Shown here: positions 8,612 through 17,179 of the stretch, in pieces
Layout: the number at the start of each line of letters is the position of its first letter
How positions within the stretch are numbered: the first letter of the stretch is position 1
Assembly: GCA_027491155.1 (NCBI GenBank)
Contig: JAIXWR010000037.1
Span: 163,463 to 227,462 of the forward strand
Reading direction: 5' to 3'
Origin: Verrucomicrobiaceae bacterium
GTDB taxonomy: Bacteria > Verrucomicrobiota > Verrucomicrobiia > Verrucomicrobiales > Akkermansiaceae
Length of the DNA stretch: 64,000 bases
The notes under the pieces: model-generated
Told to the model about the DNA's origin: nothing
What the model saw: only the letters and a program-made list of their open reading frames with translations
Database searches by the model: none
Translations under genes and position numbers: made by a program

Positions 8612-9496
8612 TCAGCGGGCGGACAGGGCCAGGAAGGCCGGATAGGGCACGATCATCGCGACATCCGCCAGCACGCGAAGGGCATCGAGCGAGAAGCGGG
8701 AACGGGTGCGGTTGATGATGAACAGCAGGGCCGCCGAGATCAGGATGGCGTAGAAGAAGGGGCGGACGGTATCGTCGTCGGACCTCGCGAACAGCACGGA
8801 AGCCCCGCCGAGGACCGCCAGCGGCAAGGTCAGGGCGAGTTCGTGGGCCGCCTTGAAATCGGGGTCGCGGGAAGCGCGGGAGTGCTCCCAGAAATGGATC
8901 GCCGAGATGTTCGTGGCGCACAGCAGGGCGAAACAGAGCATTTCCGGCGAGAACAGCAGGTGCCCGATGCCTTCCATGCCGAGTTGGACGTGCGCCAGCA
9001 TGCCGGTGCCGTAGGAGAAGGCGAGCCCGGCGATGAGGTTGCGCACGTGGGGAATGTCCTGGCTGCCCGCCGAGGCGACGTTGATCGAAAAGAACCCGAC
9101 CACCATCAGCATGACCGGAAAGATGTAGCCGAACTGGGCCCGGGCGCCGCCGAACAGATGCTGGCCGATCAGCGCGGTCGGCAGGGTGAACAGGATGATC
9201 CCCGCGCAGGCCAGCAGCGACGCCACGGCCACCCACTTCATGACGCCCTCGTGCTTCCGGATGAACTCATGCCGCAAACCGAGCCGGGGGTCCCCCGGAT
9301 CGAGCAGCTTGATGTCCATCAGGCGGTCGAAGAGATACACGCCCCACACGCCGAAGCCGAGGGCCGGATAGGCCTGCCACTCCTGGAAGGGAACCCAGGC
9401 ACCGGAAAACATGGCCAGCCACACCATGGCCACGACGGGGGCGTCGAGGCTCAGGATGTTCGGCCAAAGCCAGAATGGTATGCGTCGGTCCGGCAT
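8612..9496 (-). CDS. Polytopic membrane protein, UbiA prenyltransferase-like
   Basis: A 294-residue protein with eight or nine hydrophobic segments, starting at ATG 9496 (MPDRRIPFWLWPN). After the second segment it has WGVYLFDRLMDIKLLDPGDPR, whose DRLMD spacing resembles the first Asp-rich motif of UbiA-family prenyltransferases; the second Asp-rich motif is less clear (near SRASRDPDFKAAHE). UbiA enzymes join prenyl chains to aromatic rings in quinone, heme or lipid synthesis, but the acceptor here is unknown. It lies 49 nt upstream of adk on the same strand. The family call is tentative; that it is a real integral membrane protein is secure. Confidence 0.65.
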   Translation of the reverse strand: MPDRRIPFWLWPNILSLDAPVVAMVWLAMFSGAWVPFQEWQAYPALGFGVWGVYLFDRLMDIKLLDPGDPRLGLRHEFIRKHEGVMKWVAVASLLACAGIILFTLPTALIGQHLFGGARAQFGYIFPVMLMVVGFFSINVASAGSQDIPHVRNLIAGLAFSYGTGMLAHVQLGMEGIGHLLFSPEMLCFALLCATNISAIHFWEHSRASRDPDFKAAHELALTLPLAVLGGASVLFARSDDDTVRPFFYAILISAALLFIINRTRSRFSLDALRVLADVAMIVPYPAFLALSAR

Positions 9497-9586
9497 CGGC
9501 GGGCGCCGGAACTTTCCCGAGCGACCCGGCGATGGCAAGCCCCCATCGTCGTCGAGTTTTCGGTTGGCCTGGCAACGCAGGCCGTG

Positions 9587-10204
9587 ATGGGTTCGTCCGT
9601 GCTCGTCGGGGACTGCCGCTTCACCGCCATCGACTTCGAATCCGCCGGTGCCGACCGGGGCCGCACCGACGTGCCGGTGCAAGTCGGGCTTGCCGGCTGG
9701 TCGTTGGCGGAACGCCACGGCGGAGCTTTCGTGTCCTACCTCGCCGCCGGCGTCCCGATCCGCTGGACCGCGCGCAAGGTCCACGGAATCCGCGACGAGG
9801 ACCTCGACGGTGCCCCCACCCTGCTCGCGCTCTGGCCGGAACTGAAGAGCCGGCTTTCCGGCGCGGCGGTGGTCGCCCATGGCAAGGGCACCGAGAAGCG
9901 CTTCCTGCGGGCCTTCCCCGGACACGGGTTCGGCCCGTGGATCGACACCCTGCTGCTCGCCCGGGCGGCGTGGCCGGATCTGCCCGACCATTCGCTTTCG
10001 GCCCTCTGCGACACGCTCGGGCTTTCGCCCGCGGTGGAGACGATGCTGCCCGGGCGGCGCTGGCACGACGCCCTGTATGACGCGGTGGCCTCGCTCGTTT
10101 TGCTGGAGCATCTGGTCGATGGCTTCGACCTCTCCGCCAAGCCCTTGGACTGCCTGGTCCACCCCGACACCGCGGTCTGGCACCGGACGCGCCGCGCGCT
10201 TTGA
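9587..10204 (+). CDS. DnaQ-like 3'-5' exonuclease (DEDDh type)
   Basis: A 205-residue single-domain nuclease. Exo I is FTAIDFESAG, with Asp and Glu two apart near residues 15-17. Exo II lies around VVAHGKGTEKRFL, and Exo III is RRWHDALYDAV, matching HxxxxD. These residues would bind two metal ions and remove nucleotides from a 3' end. Exo II is unusual because Glu seems to sit where Asp is expected. I chose ATG 9587, the last Met before the first strand. The gene diverges from the UbiA-like gene with 90 nt between starts, and aroB follows after 48 nt on the same strand. Its substrate may be DNA or RNA. Confidence 0.85.
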   Translation: MGSSVLVGDCRFTAIDFESAGADRGRTDVPVQVGLAGWSLAERHGGAFVSYLAAGVPIRWTARKVHGIRDEDLDGAPTLLALWPELKSRLSGAAVVAHGKGTEKRFLRAFPGHGFGPWIDTLLLARAAWPDLPDHSLSALCDTLGLSPAVETMLPGRRWHDALYDAVASLVLLEHLVDGFDLSAKPLDCLVHPDTAVWHRTRRAL

Positions 10205-10252
10205 TCGCTTCGGGCTTGGACCCGCACCCCCGGGCCGTCCATGCTCCGCCGC

Positions 10253-11347
10253 ATGCCGACGGTGCGAGTTGATCTGGGGGAGCGATCCTACGATGTCCTG
10301 GTGGAAGCCGGCCTGCTGGCGCGGGCGGGCGAGCTGATCCGCGAGGCGGGCCTTTCCGGGAAAGCGGCGGTGATCTCCGACGTCAACGTCGCCCGTTTTC
10401 ACGGCAAGGCGCTGATGGATTCGCTGGATGCTGCCGGATTCAAGCCCACCCTCCACGAAGTCCCGGCCGGCGAGGCCTCGAAGTCGCTCGGCCATGTCGA
10501 GACCCTCTGCTCGGCCATGGCCGCGGCGGGGCACGACCGGCGCTCGATCGTCGTCGCGCTCGGCGGCGGCGTGGTCGGCGATCTCGCCGGTTTCGTCGCG
10601 GCCGTCTTCTACCGCGGAATCCCCTTCGTCCAGATCCCCACGACCATCGTCGCGCAGGTCGATTCCTCGGTCGGCGGCAAGACCGGCGTGAACCTGAAGG
10701 AGGGTAAAAACCTGTTAGGCGCCTTCCACCAACCGGCGCGGGTGATCGTCGATCCGCAGGTGCTGGCCACCCTGCCCGGCCGCGAGTACCGCGAGGGCTT
10801 CGCGGAAGTGATCAAGCACGCCGCCATCCGCGACGGCGCGATGCTGGCGGACATCGCGGCGCTGGACCCCGCGACGCGGGAAGTGCCCGCGGACCTCATC
10901 GCCCGGAACATCGCGATCAAGGCCCGCATCGTCGAGGCGGACGAACTTGAAACCAAGGGCATCCGGGCCCTGCTGAACCTTGGCCACACCATCGGCCACG
11001 GGATCGAGGCGGCCGTGCCCTACGGCGAGATGCTGCACGGCGAGGCCATTTCGCTGGGCCTTCGGGCAGCGCTCTTCCTGTCCCGCCGCCACGCCGGACT
11101 GGCCGCGGAACCGGCGGACGCCATCGTCGGCCTGCTGGAGAAGTTCGGCCTGCCGCTGGTCCTCGATCCGGCCATCACCACGGCACAGGTGCTTCACAAG
11201 ATGGGCCGCGACAAGAAGTTCGAAGCCGGAAAAATCCGCTTCGTGCTGCTGGGGGCTCCCGGCGATGCCTACCTGTCCGACCAAGTGACCTCCGCCGATC
11301 TCGAGGAAGCGATCGAGGATCTGCGGAAGCCCCTCGGCTCCGCATGA
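10253..11347 (+). CDS. aroB: 3-dehydroquinate synthase
   Basis: A 364-residue protein for the second step of the shikimate pathway, turning DAHP into 3-dehydroquinate with NAD and a divalent metal. Family motifs are GGGVVGDLAGFVAA, QIPTTIVAQVDSSVGGKTG, the metal/substrate region EGFAEVIKHAAI, and LNLGHTIGHGIEA with the metal-binding His. I took ATG 10253 (MPTVRVDLG) rather than the one 12 nt upstream because it gives the normal N-terminus. A hairpin follows the stop immediately. Confidence 0.97.
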   Translation: MPTVRVDLGERSYDVLVEAGLLARAGELIREAGLSGKAAVISDVNVARFHGKALMDSLDAAGFKPTLHEVPAGEASKSLGHVETLCSAMAAAGHDRRSIVVALGGGVVGDLAGFVAAVFYRGIPFVQIPTTIVAQVDSSVGGKTGVNLKEGKNLLGAFHQPARVIVDPQVLATLPGREYREGFAEVIKHAAIRDGAMLADIAALDPATREVPADLIARNIAIKARIVEADELETKGIRALLNLGHTIGHGIEAAVPYGEMLHGEAISLGLRAALFLSRRHAGLAAEPADAIVGLLEKFGLPLVLDPAITTAQVLHKMGRDKKFEAGKIRFVLLGAPGDAYLSDQVTSADLEEAIEDLRKPLGSA

Positions 11348-11349
11348 AA

Positions 11350-11377
11350 AAGGAGCCGGCCTTGCGGCGGGCTCCTT
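11350..11377. terminator. Bidirectional terminator between aroB and the pseudopilin genes
   Basis: Perfect 8-bp arms AAGGAGCC and GGCTCCTT flank a 12-nt GC-rich loop. The hairpin starts 3 nt after the aroB stop and ends 28 nt before the end of the convergent pseudopilin gene. It has no long T run on the plus side, but adenines lie just before it, which read as a T tract on the minus strand. Confidence 0.6.
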
Positions 11378-11404
11378 CGGAAAAACCGGTGCAGTCAGGG
11401 CGGC

Positions 11405-12352
11405 TTACATGCCCGGCAGCTCGACGGTGCGGGAATACTGGAAGGATTCCTGGGCGAGGATCTTCTCGCGCACCTTCTCGCTGAGGCCTTCCTGGGCGAG
11501 GCGGATCACGGCGGAGTCCGAAAGCACGGTGATACCGATTTCCACGCCCGTCAGGCGGCCGGCAAGCAGTTCCTCGCTGGTCACGGTGGGTTTGATGTTG
11601 CCGACCGAAATATCCGGCATCTCCATGCCGTTGCCGCGGAGCGTGAACTCCTTGCCGGCACCGTTCTCACCGAGGGTCACGCGGACCGGAATCGTGGTCG
11701 TCTTGGCGGTGGCTCCGCTGCCGGTCGTCTGGGTCACTTCCACCTGATAGGTCAGGGTGAACTGATAAACGTTCTCGCAGACGAAGTTCTCCACTTCCTT
11801 CACCTTGCCGTCATAGCTCTGGAAGGCGCCGCTGAGATCGTCCTTGCCCAACAGGTCCTTGAAGGTGTCGTCGGGATTCACCAGCAGGCGGTAGAGCACG
11901 AAGGTCGAGGACTTCTCCTCTTCCGTCCCCTTGACCGGGTCCTGATACTGCAGCTGGTAGCCGACGCAGGACACGTCGCCGCCCTTGTCGTCTTCGGTGC
12001 CGATTGCGCCGAGGTAACGGTCGGTCGCCGCGGTGAAGAAGATCAGCTCGGCCGCATTCGGGCTGGTGTTGGCGGAGGGACCGGGGAGTTCGGATTCCAC
12101 CTTGGAGTAGAGCCACTCGAAATTGTTGCCGCGGCGGGAGACCAGCGACTCGAAGTCCTTGGCCATCGTGTCGAGCATCGACTTCGCCTGTCGCGAAGCG
12201 CGGATCTCGGCCCGGCCGCGCTGCCAGGTGTCGAGGGCGACGCCGGTGATGGAGACGAGCACGGTCACGATGACCGTGGTGATCGCCATCGCGACCATCA
12301 GCTCGATCAGGGTGAAGCCGCGTGACAGCTTCTTGGAAATCGGGGTTTTCAT
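11405..12352 (-). CDS. Pseudopilin-like protein, Verru_Chthon cassette type C / GspJ-like
   Basis: A 315-residue protein with a type IV pilin leader: basic KKLSR, then GFTLIELMVAMAITTVIVTVLV. Prepilin peptidase would cut after the Gly and leave Phe at position 1 of the mature protein. The hydrophobic helix is followed by a large mixed domain with several charged and polar stretches. It is the third of three pilin-like genes on the minus strand, 21 nt after the second. Size and position fit cassette protein C as I remember it, or a GspJ-like minor pseudopilin. The assembled structure and its cargo are unknown. Confidence 0.75.
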   Translation of the reverse strand: MKTPISKKLSRGFTLIELMVAMAITTVIVTVLVSITGVALDTWQRGRAEIRASRQAKSMLDTMAKDFESLVSRRGNNFEWLYSKVESELPGPSANTSPNAAELIFFTAATDRYLGAIGTEDDKGGDVSCVGYQLQYQDPVKGTEEEKSSTFVLYRLLVNPDDTFKDLLGKDDLSGAFQSYDGKVKEVENFVCENVYQFTLTYQVEVTQTTGSGATAKTTTIPVRVTLGENGAGKEFTLRGNGMEMPDISVGNIKPTVTSEELLAGRLTGVEIGITVLSDSAVIRLAQEGLSEKVREKILAQESFQYSRTVELPGM

Positions 12353-12373
12353 GGGATGCGTCGGTGGGTTCCC

Positions 12374-13099
12374 TTAACGGCGGACCGCCAGGTTGCGGGT
12401 GAAGATGGGCTTGGTCAGGTTGGCCGGGTTGAACTTGCCGCCCGGCTTCACGTAATCCGGCGCGCTGTTCGGCACGATGAAGAACTCTGCCGCGAAGGCG
12501 ATGACCGCTTCCGGATAGCCGTTCGAATCGGCGGAGCCGGCCGGGTCTCCATCGTCGGGAGTCGGATCGGTGATCTGCCCCGCCTCGCCCCGGGTGAGCT
12601 GACCGCCATCGAAGACGAGCTGGGTCAGCTTCACGGTGAAGATGCGTCCGTCGAGCGCGGCGAGGTCTTCCAGCAGCAGGGAGTCGCCCCGCTGGCGCAC
12701 GGCGGGCTGGACGATGAAGTCCTTGCCGGCAACGCCGTCGTTCTTGGTGTAGGGCTCCATGGTGCCATCGGCCCGGAGCTGGGTCGGATCGCCGCGATAC
12801 TGGTAAAGCAGGATGGCGTTACCGGCGTCCGGAGCCGCCTTGATCCACTCGTAGGCCTTGTCGAAGCCGGTCGTGTAGTCGTCGGAACCGCCGGTGCTTG
12901 GACGCAGCGTCACGAGCTCGCGTTCCAAGGCGGCGGAGAGCCGGTCGGCTTCCTGCACGCTGATGGCCTTGCGCAGGTTGCCGGTGGCAGGACCGAAGAC
13001 CGCGAGGAAGGCGGTCAGCAGGAGAGCCAGCACGCCGATGGCGATCACGGTCTCCATCAAGGTGAAGCCGCGGCGGAAACGAAGGGTTGGAGCGTTCAT
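12374..13099 (-). CDS. Pseudopilin-like protein, Verru_Chthon cassette type B
   Basis: A 241-residue protein with a prepilin leader, MNAPTLRFRRG, then FTLMETVIAIGVLALLLTAF. The fifth mature residue is Glu (FTLME), as needed for pilin assembly. The globular part contains RLSAALERELVTLRP and a Gly/Asp-rich loop near residues 170-190 that may bind calcium. It begins 5 nt after the preceding pilin-like gene and ends 21 nt before the next, so the three are almost certainly one operon. The subfamily label is from memory and less sure than the pilin fold. Confidence 0.75.
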   Translation of the reverse strand: MNAPTLRFRRGFTLMETVIAIGVLALLLTAFLAVFGPATGNLRKAISVQEADRLSAALERELVTLRPSTGGSDDYTTGFDKAYEWIKAAPDAGNAILLYQYRGDPTQLRADGTMEPYTKNDGVAGKDFIVQPAVRQRGDSLLLEDLAALDGRIFTVKLTQLVFDGGQLTRGEAGQITDPTPDDGDPAGSADSNGYPEAVIAFAAEFFIVPNSAPDYVKPGGKFNPANLTKPIFTRNLAVRR

Positions 13100-13104
13100 G
13101 GGCT

Positions 13105-13773
13105 TTAGAAGTTGGTGGCGTCGGAAGGAATCCCGATCTCATCGGGGCCGCGGAAGAGGGAGGTGCGGCCGTTGCGCCACACCACGAAGCCGGCGAAGTC
13201 GCGCTTGCCTTCGCCGGTGACACGGGGTTCCTGGCCGTCCGGGCGGGCGCCGGTGCCGATCACGAAACTGGCACCGGGAGTGGTGCAGATGCCTTCGGAG
13301 TTGAACTCGTAGTAAAGATATTTGCCGTCGAACGCGGTCTTGTTGATCGCGAGGTTCATCTCCTCCAGTTCGCCGGTGCCCTTCTCGTGCTCCTTCTTGC
13401 TGAAGGTCTGGCTGAAGTAGGTCCGCTCGGGAAGCATCACGGCCCGGCTGGCGAGCGCCCACTGGCCTTCCTTCGGCTCGCCCTGTTCGTCCAGTTCCTC
13501 GTAAGCGATCAGGATCCGCCGCTTGTAGTTGTCGAGGCTGTTGATGTCGTTCACGTCGATCAATACGCGCGCCTTGGTGCCCTTGCCCACGGCGATCGAG
13601 CGCGCTTCATCGAACACCGCCTCGGTGGTGGTCACGGCGGTGGTCACCCCTTTTCCGCCGATCCCGCGGAGGCCGACGGCACCCAGGGTGAGCAGCAGGG
13701 AGATGATGAGGACGACCACGAGGAGCTCGATCAAACTGAAGCCCCCGGGTTTGCGGACGGGTCGTGAAATCAT
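13105..13773 (-). CDS. Pseudopilin-like protein, Verru_Chthon cassette type D / GspH-like
   Basis: A 222-residue protein. I chose ATG 13773 (MISRPVRKPGG), which gives a short basic leader before FSLIELLVVVLIISLLLTL with the cleavage Gly and mature Glu5; the upstream ATG at 13821 would lengthen the leader by 16 polar residues. The body contains FDEARSIAVGKGTKARVLID, typical of GspH/FimT-like minor pilins. It is the first gene of the three-gene operon, and the next gene starts 5 nt later. About 90 nt separate its start from galE, which is read in the same direction. Confidence 0.8.
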   Translation of the reverse strand: MISRPVRKPGGFSLIELLVVVLIISLLLTLGAVGLRGIGGKGVTTAVTTTEAVFDEARSIAVGKGTKARVLIDVNDINSLDNYKRRILIAYEELDEQGEPKEGQWALASRAVMLPERTYFSQTFSKKEHEKGTGELEEMNLAINKTAFDGKYLYYEFNSEGICTTPGASFVIGTGARPDGQEPRVTGEGKRDFAGFVVWRNGRTSLFRGPDEIGIPSDATNF

Positions 13774-13863
13774 GGTGTTTTGGTTTTTAGAATCTGTGCC
13801 TTCGGAAGTCGGGCTTTGCAAGCAGGAATGTGTTTACATCGCGGTTACCGGCGGGAGTGACTT

Positions 13864-14865
13864 TCAATCGGTATAGCGTCCTCCGCGGGGGCCGGAGATC
13901 CACGTCCACGCCGTGCGGACCATGTCGCGGACGTCGCGGTGCTGCGCCTCCCATCCGAGAAGCTCTTTCGCCAGGCGAGGGTCGGCCAGCAGTTCCGGCG
14001 GGTCGCCGGCGCGGCGCGGACCGTACTGGACCGGCACCTTCTTCCCGGTGACCTCCTCGACGGCGGCGATGATCTCCTTGACCGAGACCCCGACGCCGGT
14101 GCCGAGGTTGCAGCGGATCGAGTCGCCGCCGGCGGCCAGATGGTCGAGGGCCTTGGCGTGGGCGGAGGCAAGATCGGCCACGTGGATGTAGTCGCGGACT
14201 CCGGTGCCATCGGGCGTCGGGTAATCGGTGCCGAACACGTCCACGTGCGGGATTTCCCCGGTCACGGCCATCAGGACCCGCGGGATCAGATGGGTCTCGG
14301 GATCGTGATCCTCCCCGATCAGACCGTCCTCGGACGAGCCGCTGGCGTTGAAATAGCGGAGGCAGGCGCTCTTGAGCCCCCAGGCGCGGTCGCAATCGGC
14401 GAGCACCCACTCGAGCATCAGCTTGCTGCGGCCGTAAGGATTGATCGGGGCCTGCGGATTGGACTCGGAAATCGGGATCGCCTCCGGCACCCCGTAGGTG
14501 GCGCAGGTGGAGGAGAACACGAAATTCTTGCAGCCGTGCTCCTGCATCACCTCGAGCAAGGTCAGCGGCTCGGCGGTGTTGTTGCGGTAATACTTGAGCG
14601 GATCGGTCACCGACTCCCCGACGTAGGCGAACGCGGCGAAATGCACCACCGCACCGAAGCCGTGGCGGGCGAAAAGTTCCTTGAGCAGGGCGCGGTCACC
14701 CACCTCGCCGACCACCAGTTCGACGCCCTCGTCGACGATCGCCTCGCGGTGACCGTAGACCAGGCTGTCGAGCACCACGACCTTCCGTCCTTGCGAGGCA
14801 AGCAGGCGGACGGTGTGGGAGCCGATGTAACCGGCTCCTCCGGTGACGAGGACAGGGGTGGTCAT
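13864..14865 (-). CDS. galE: UDP-glucose 4-epimerase
   Basis: A 333-residue extended short-chain dehydrogenase that interconverts UDP-glucose and UDP-galactose. The NAD-binding GGAGYIGSH lies at residues 8-16. The catalytic Ser/Thr and Tyr region is FSSTCATYGVPE followed by NPYGRSK, which contains the YxxxK pair. LRYFNASG and the C-terminal GDPPELLADP are family signatures. ATG 14865 gives the normal N-terminus. The gene diverges from the lipoprotein gene across 121 nt. It supplies galactose units for envelope or exported polysaccharide. Confidence 0.95.
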   Translation of the reverse strand: MTTPVLVTGGAGYIGSHTVRLLASQGRKVVVLDSLVYGHREAIVDEGVELVVGEVGDRALLKELFARHGFGAVVHFAAFAYVGESVTDPLKYYRNNTAEPLTLLEVMQEHGCKNFVFSSTCATYGVPEAIPISESNPQAPINPYGRSKLMLEWVLADCDRAWGLKSACLRYFNASGSSEDGLIGEDHDPETHLIPRVLMAVTGEIPHVDVFGTDYPTPDGTGVRDYIHVADLASAHAKALDHLAAGGDSIRCNLGTGVGVSVKEIIAAVEEVTGKKVPVQYGPRRAGDPPELLADPRLAKELLGWEAQHRDVRDMVRTAWTWISGPRGGRYTD

Positions 14866-14986
14866 GAAAGATTCTCGAACAGCGTGACGGGGTGGAGAAA
14901 ATGGATTCCCGGGCGTCCTGTCAATGCGCCCGCTGGACTTCACGCGATTCGGCTGAATAATCCACTGCTACCGCCGTTTCAATTTT

Positions 14987-15835
14987 ATGACCCGATCATC
15001 CCGCTGGTTACGGGCCGCCGCCGCGGCCGTCACGACCCTCCTTGTCACCTCCTGCTACTACGATCCCTACTATTCCGGGGGTAGCTACTCCGGCGGGGGC
15101 GGCGGCTATTACGGAGGAGGCGGCCTCAATGCCACCTTCGTTTACACCAGCAGCGACCGCTGGCTCTACGATCCGGCGGTGTTCTGCTACTACGACCGCT
15201 ACCGCCGCTGCTACTACGATCCCTACCTTTACGGCTACTACCCGGTCGGCTACTGCCCGCGGCCGATCTACGGGGCCTATCACCCCGGCGGCTGGAACGG
15301 CTACGGCAACTGCCCGCCGCCTGTCGGTTTCCGCGACCGCTACCTGCCCAACTACCAAAACCGCATCGATCAGCTGAAGGCCAGCAACTATGCGTGGGCC
15401 CAGAAGGTCCGCGAGCAGAACGACGCCACCGCGGAGGCCTGGCGCAACCAGCGGTTCCGCGCGGCTTCCAACTTCCAGTATTCGAAGGAGGCCCAGCAGG
15501 CCCGGAACCAGCAGATGCGCGATACCCAGGCCGAGCGCCAGCAGAACCTCCGCACCCAGCAGCAGGACTGGGCAGACAAGGTCCGCGCCCAGCGCGCGCC
15601 CAACCCGCAGATCCAGCAGCGCCAGGCGCGGCCGGATTACAACCAGCCCGTCGACACCGGTGCCGCCTCGCGCCAGGCCCGGATGGCGGAGGCCCAGCAG
15701 CAGCGAGCTTTGCAGCGCCAGGCCCAGCAGCCCGCACCGCGTCCCGCTCCCCAGCCTGCGCCTGACAATGGCGGAGGCGGCGGGGGCAAGTGGAAGGAGA
15801 AGATGCAGGAACGGAAAGCCGCCCGCGGCCAGTAA
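14987..15835 (+). CDS. Tyr-rich and Gln-rich putative lipoprotein, unknown function
   Basis: A 282-residue protein. The N-terminus is a lipoprotein signal (RWLRAAAAAVTTLLVTSC), with the lipidated Cys at about residue 23. Residues 24-110 are very rich in Tyr, Gly, Cys and Pro, with repeated YYDPY, CYYDRY and GYYPVGY-type units. Residues 120-230 are a charged Gln/Arg/Ala-rich stretch likely to form long helices or coiled coil, and the tail is Pro- then Gly-rich and ends basic. The composition suggests a surface or matrix structural protein. It is divergent from galE and convergent with the rhomboid gene. I do not recognise a family. Confidence 0.8.
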   Translation: MTRSSRWLRAAAAAVTTLLVTSCYYDPYYSGGSYSGGGGGYYGGGGLNATFVYTSSDRWLYDPAVFCYYDRYRRCYYDPYLYGYYPVGYCPRPIYGAYHPGGWNGYGNCPPPVGFRDRYLPNYQNRIDQLKASNYAWAQKVREQNDATAEAWRNQRFRAASNFQYSKEAQQARNQQMRDTQAERQQNLRTQQQDWADKVRAQRAPNPQIQQRQARPDYNQPVDTGAASRQARMAEAQQQRALQRQAQQPAPRPAPQPAPDNGGGGGGKWKEKMQERKAARGQ

Positions 15836-15853
15836 CTGCGCCAAAAGTTCACC

Positions 15854-16564
15854 TCAGGGCCCGTCCGCGGATTCGCGGCGGGCCCTTTCCTTTTTCAGGT
15901 CTTCAAGGGTCGGCAATCGGCGGAAAACCCGCTTGCCCAGCAGCCATCCCGCCAGCGCCCCTCCCAAATGGCAGCCGTGAGCCACCGAATCGAACTCCTG
16001 CCGCGGCAGCCACCACCCCGCGGCAAGGAGGAGCAACTCCGCCAGGACGATCCCCCGCCCCAGATTCCTGCCGCTGAGCCGCAACGGCCAGGTCCGCAGT
16101 TCCGGGGAAACGGTGGTCAGCCAGAGCAGCAGGGTGAAGATCCCTCCCGAAGCGCCGACCAGCGGCAGCCCGTTCTGGGAAGGCGGGGCCGCCAACAATT
16201 GCATAGCCGCCCCGGCCAGCACCCCGGAAAAGAAGACCTTCAGCACCCCTGCCGGCCCCTGGATCCGCTCGACCCGTGAGCCGATGAGCCACAGAGCCGC
16301 CGCATTGATCGCCAGGTGCCATCCGTTGCCGTGGACGAAAGCATGGCTGAGCCACCGCCAGACTTCGTGCGTCCCGGCTCCCTCCCCTCCCAGCCAGAAC
16401 CGCGCGAGAACCTGCGCCGGGTCACCGGAACTCGTGACCATGAAGTGGACGACGCCAAACACCACGACCATGGCGAGGCAGGCCCTGGCCGCGAACATCT
16501 CTCCGAAGCGGGAGAGAAGATGGCTCCGCAAACTTGCCCGCTCGTTCACGAACGGAGCTTGCAT
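15854..16564 (-). CDS. Rhomboid family intramembrane serine protease
   Basis: A 236-residue protein with about six membrane segments. HAFVHGNGWHLAINA carries the family HxxxN, GASGGI has the catalytic Ser in GxSG, and VAHGCHLGGALAGWLLG supplies the catalytic His and final helix. It would cut single-pass membrane proteins within the bilayer. The C-terminus is cytosolic, charged and Lys/Arg-rich. The gene begins 39 nt after nuoC ends and may be read with it. The substrate is unknown. Confidence 0.9.
   Translation of the reverse strand: MQAPFVNERASLRSHLLSRFGEMFAARACLAMVVVFGVVHFMVTSSGDPAQVLARFWLGGEGAGTHEVWRWLSHAFVHGNGWHLAINAAALWLIGSRVERIQGPAGVLKVFFSGVLAGAAMQLLAAPPSQNGLPLVGASGGIFTLLLWLTTVSPELRTWPLRLSGRNLGRGIVLAELLLLAAGWWLPRQEFDSVAHGCHLGGALAGWLLGKRVFRRLPTLEDLKKERARRESADGP
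15856..15886. terminator. Terminator hairpin between lipoprotein and rhomboid genes
   Basis: Perfect 8-bp arms AGGGCCCG and CGGGCCCT enclose a loop that can itself pair (CCGCG with CGCGG). It is followed on the plus side by a T-rich run (TTTCCTTTTT). It ends the lipoprotein transcript and overlaps the last codons of the convergent rhomboid gene. Confidence 0.8.
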
Positions 16565-16603
16565 GGCCGGGACATCGTGGCGAGCGGGGAAAGCCTCCGC
16601 GGC

Positions 16604-17173
16604 TCAATCCACCACCCGGGCCCGGGGCTCGCGCTTCACCGAATCGTTGGTGCCCGCGCAGGTCACGAAAGGCCCGCCTTCCAGCGGCGCCACGCCGGTG
16701 AACGCCACGTCGGGCATTTCGCTCGGCCGTCCGGCCAGCGGGAAATCCTTGCGCAGCGGGTGAAAGGGATAGCCCTCCCACATCAGGATCCGCTTGAGGT
16801 TCGGGTGACCGCTGAAACGGATGCCCATCATGTCGAAGACCTCGCGCTCGTGCCAGTCGGCACCCAGCCAGATGTCGGTCGCGGTGGGCACCTCCTCGTC
16901 CTCGGAAACCTTCGCCTTCACCCGCAGGTGCTTCGAATCGTCCAGCGTGGCCAGCTCGTACACCATCTCGAAGCGCGGGTCCTCGCCGAAGTGGTCGAGG
17001 CTGGAGATGTCGATGATGATCGCGTAGCCGTGATCCTTCTTGGCGGTCGCCAGCACGTCGTGAAGCACTCCGAGCTTCACCGAGATGGTCGACTCCCCGC
17101 GGAACTCCTTGGTTCCCACGACATCCGCACCGAACTTGGCGGACAAACTTTCAAGATCCTGGGCGGCGGACAT
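16604..17173 (-). CDS. nuoC: NADH-quinone oxidoreductase subunit C (30 kDa)
   Basis: A 189-residue peripheral-arm subunit of respiratory complex I. The family signature is seen in WLGADWHEREVFDMMGI and the following HPNLKRILMWEGYPFHPLRKDFPL. The C-terminal 25 residues after VAFTGV are an extra tail. It starts 6 nt after nuoB ends, so the two are co-transcribed. It is not fused to NuoD, and no nuoD follows. Together with NuoB it connects the quinone site to the iron-sulfur chain. Confidence 0.95.
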   Translation of the reverse strand: MSAAQDLESLSAKFGADVVGTKEFRGESTISVKLGVLHDVLATAKKDHGYAIIIDISSLDHFGEDPRFEMVYELATLDDSKHLRVKAKVSEDEEVPTATDIWLGADWHEREVFDMMGIRFSGHPNLKRILMWEGYPFHPLRKDFPLAGRPSEMPDVAFTGVAPLEGGPFVTCAGTNDSVKREPRARVVD

Positions 17174-17179
17174 GGGAAA

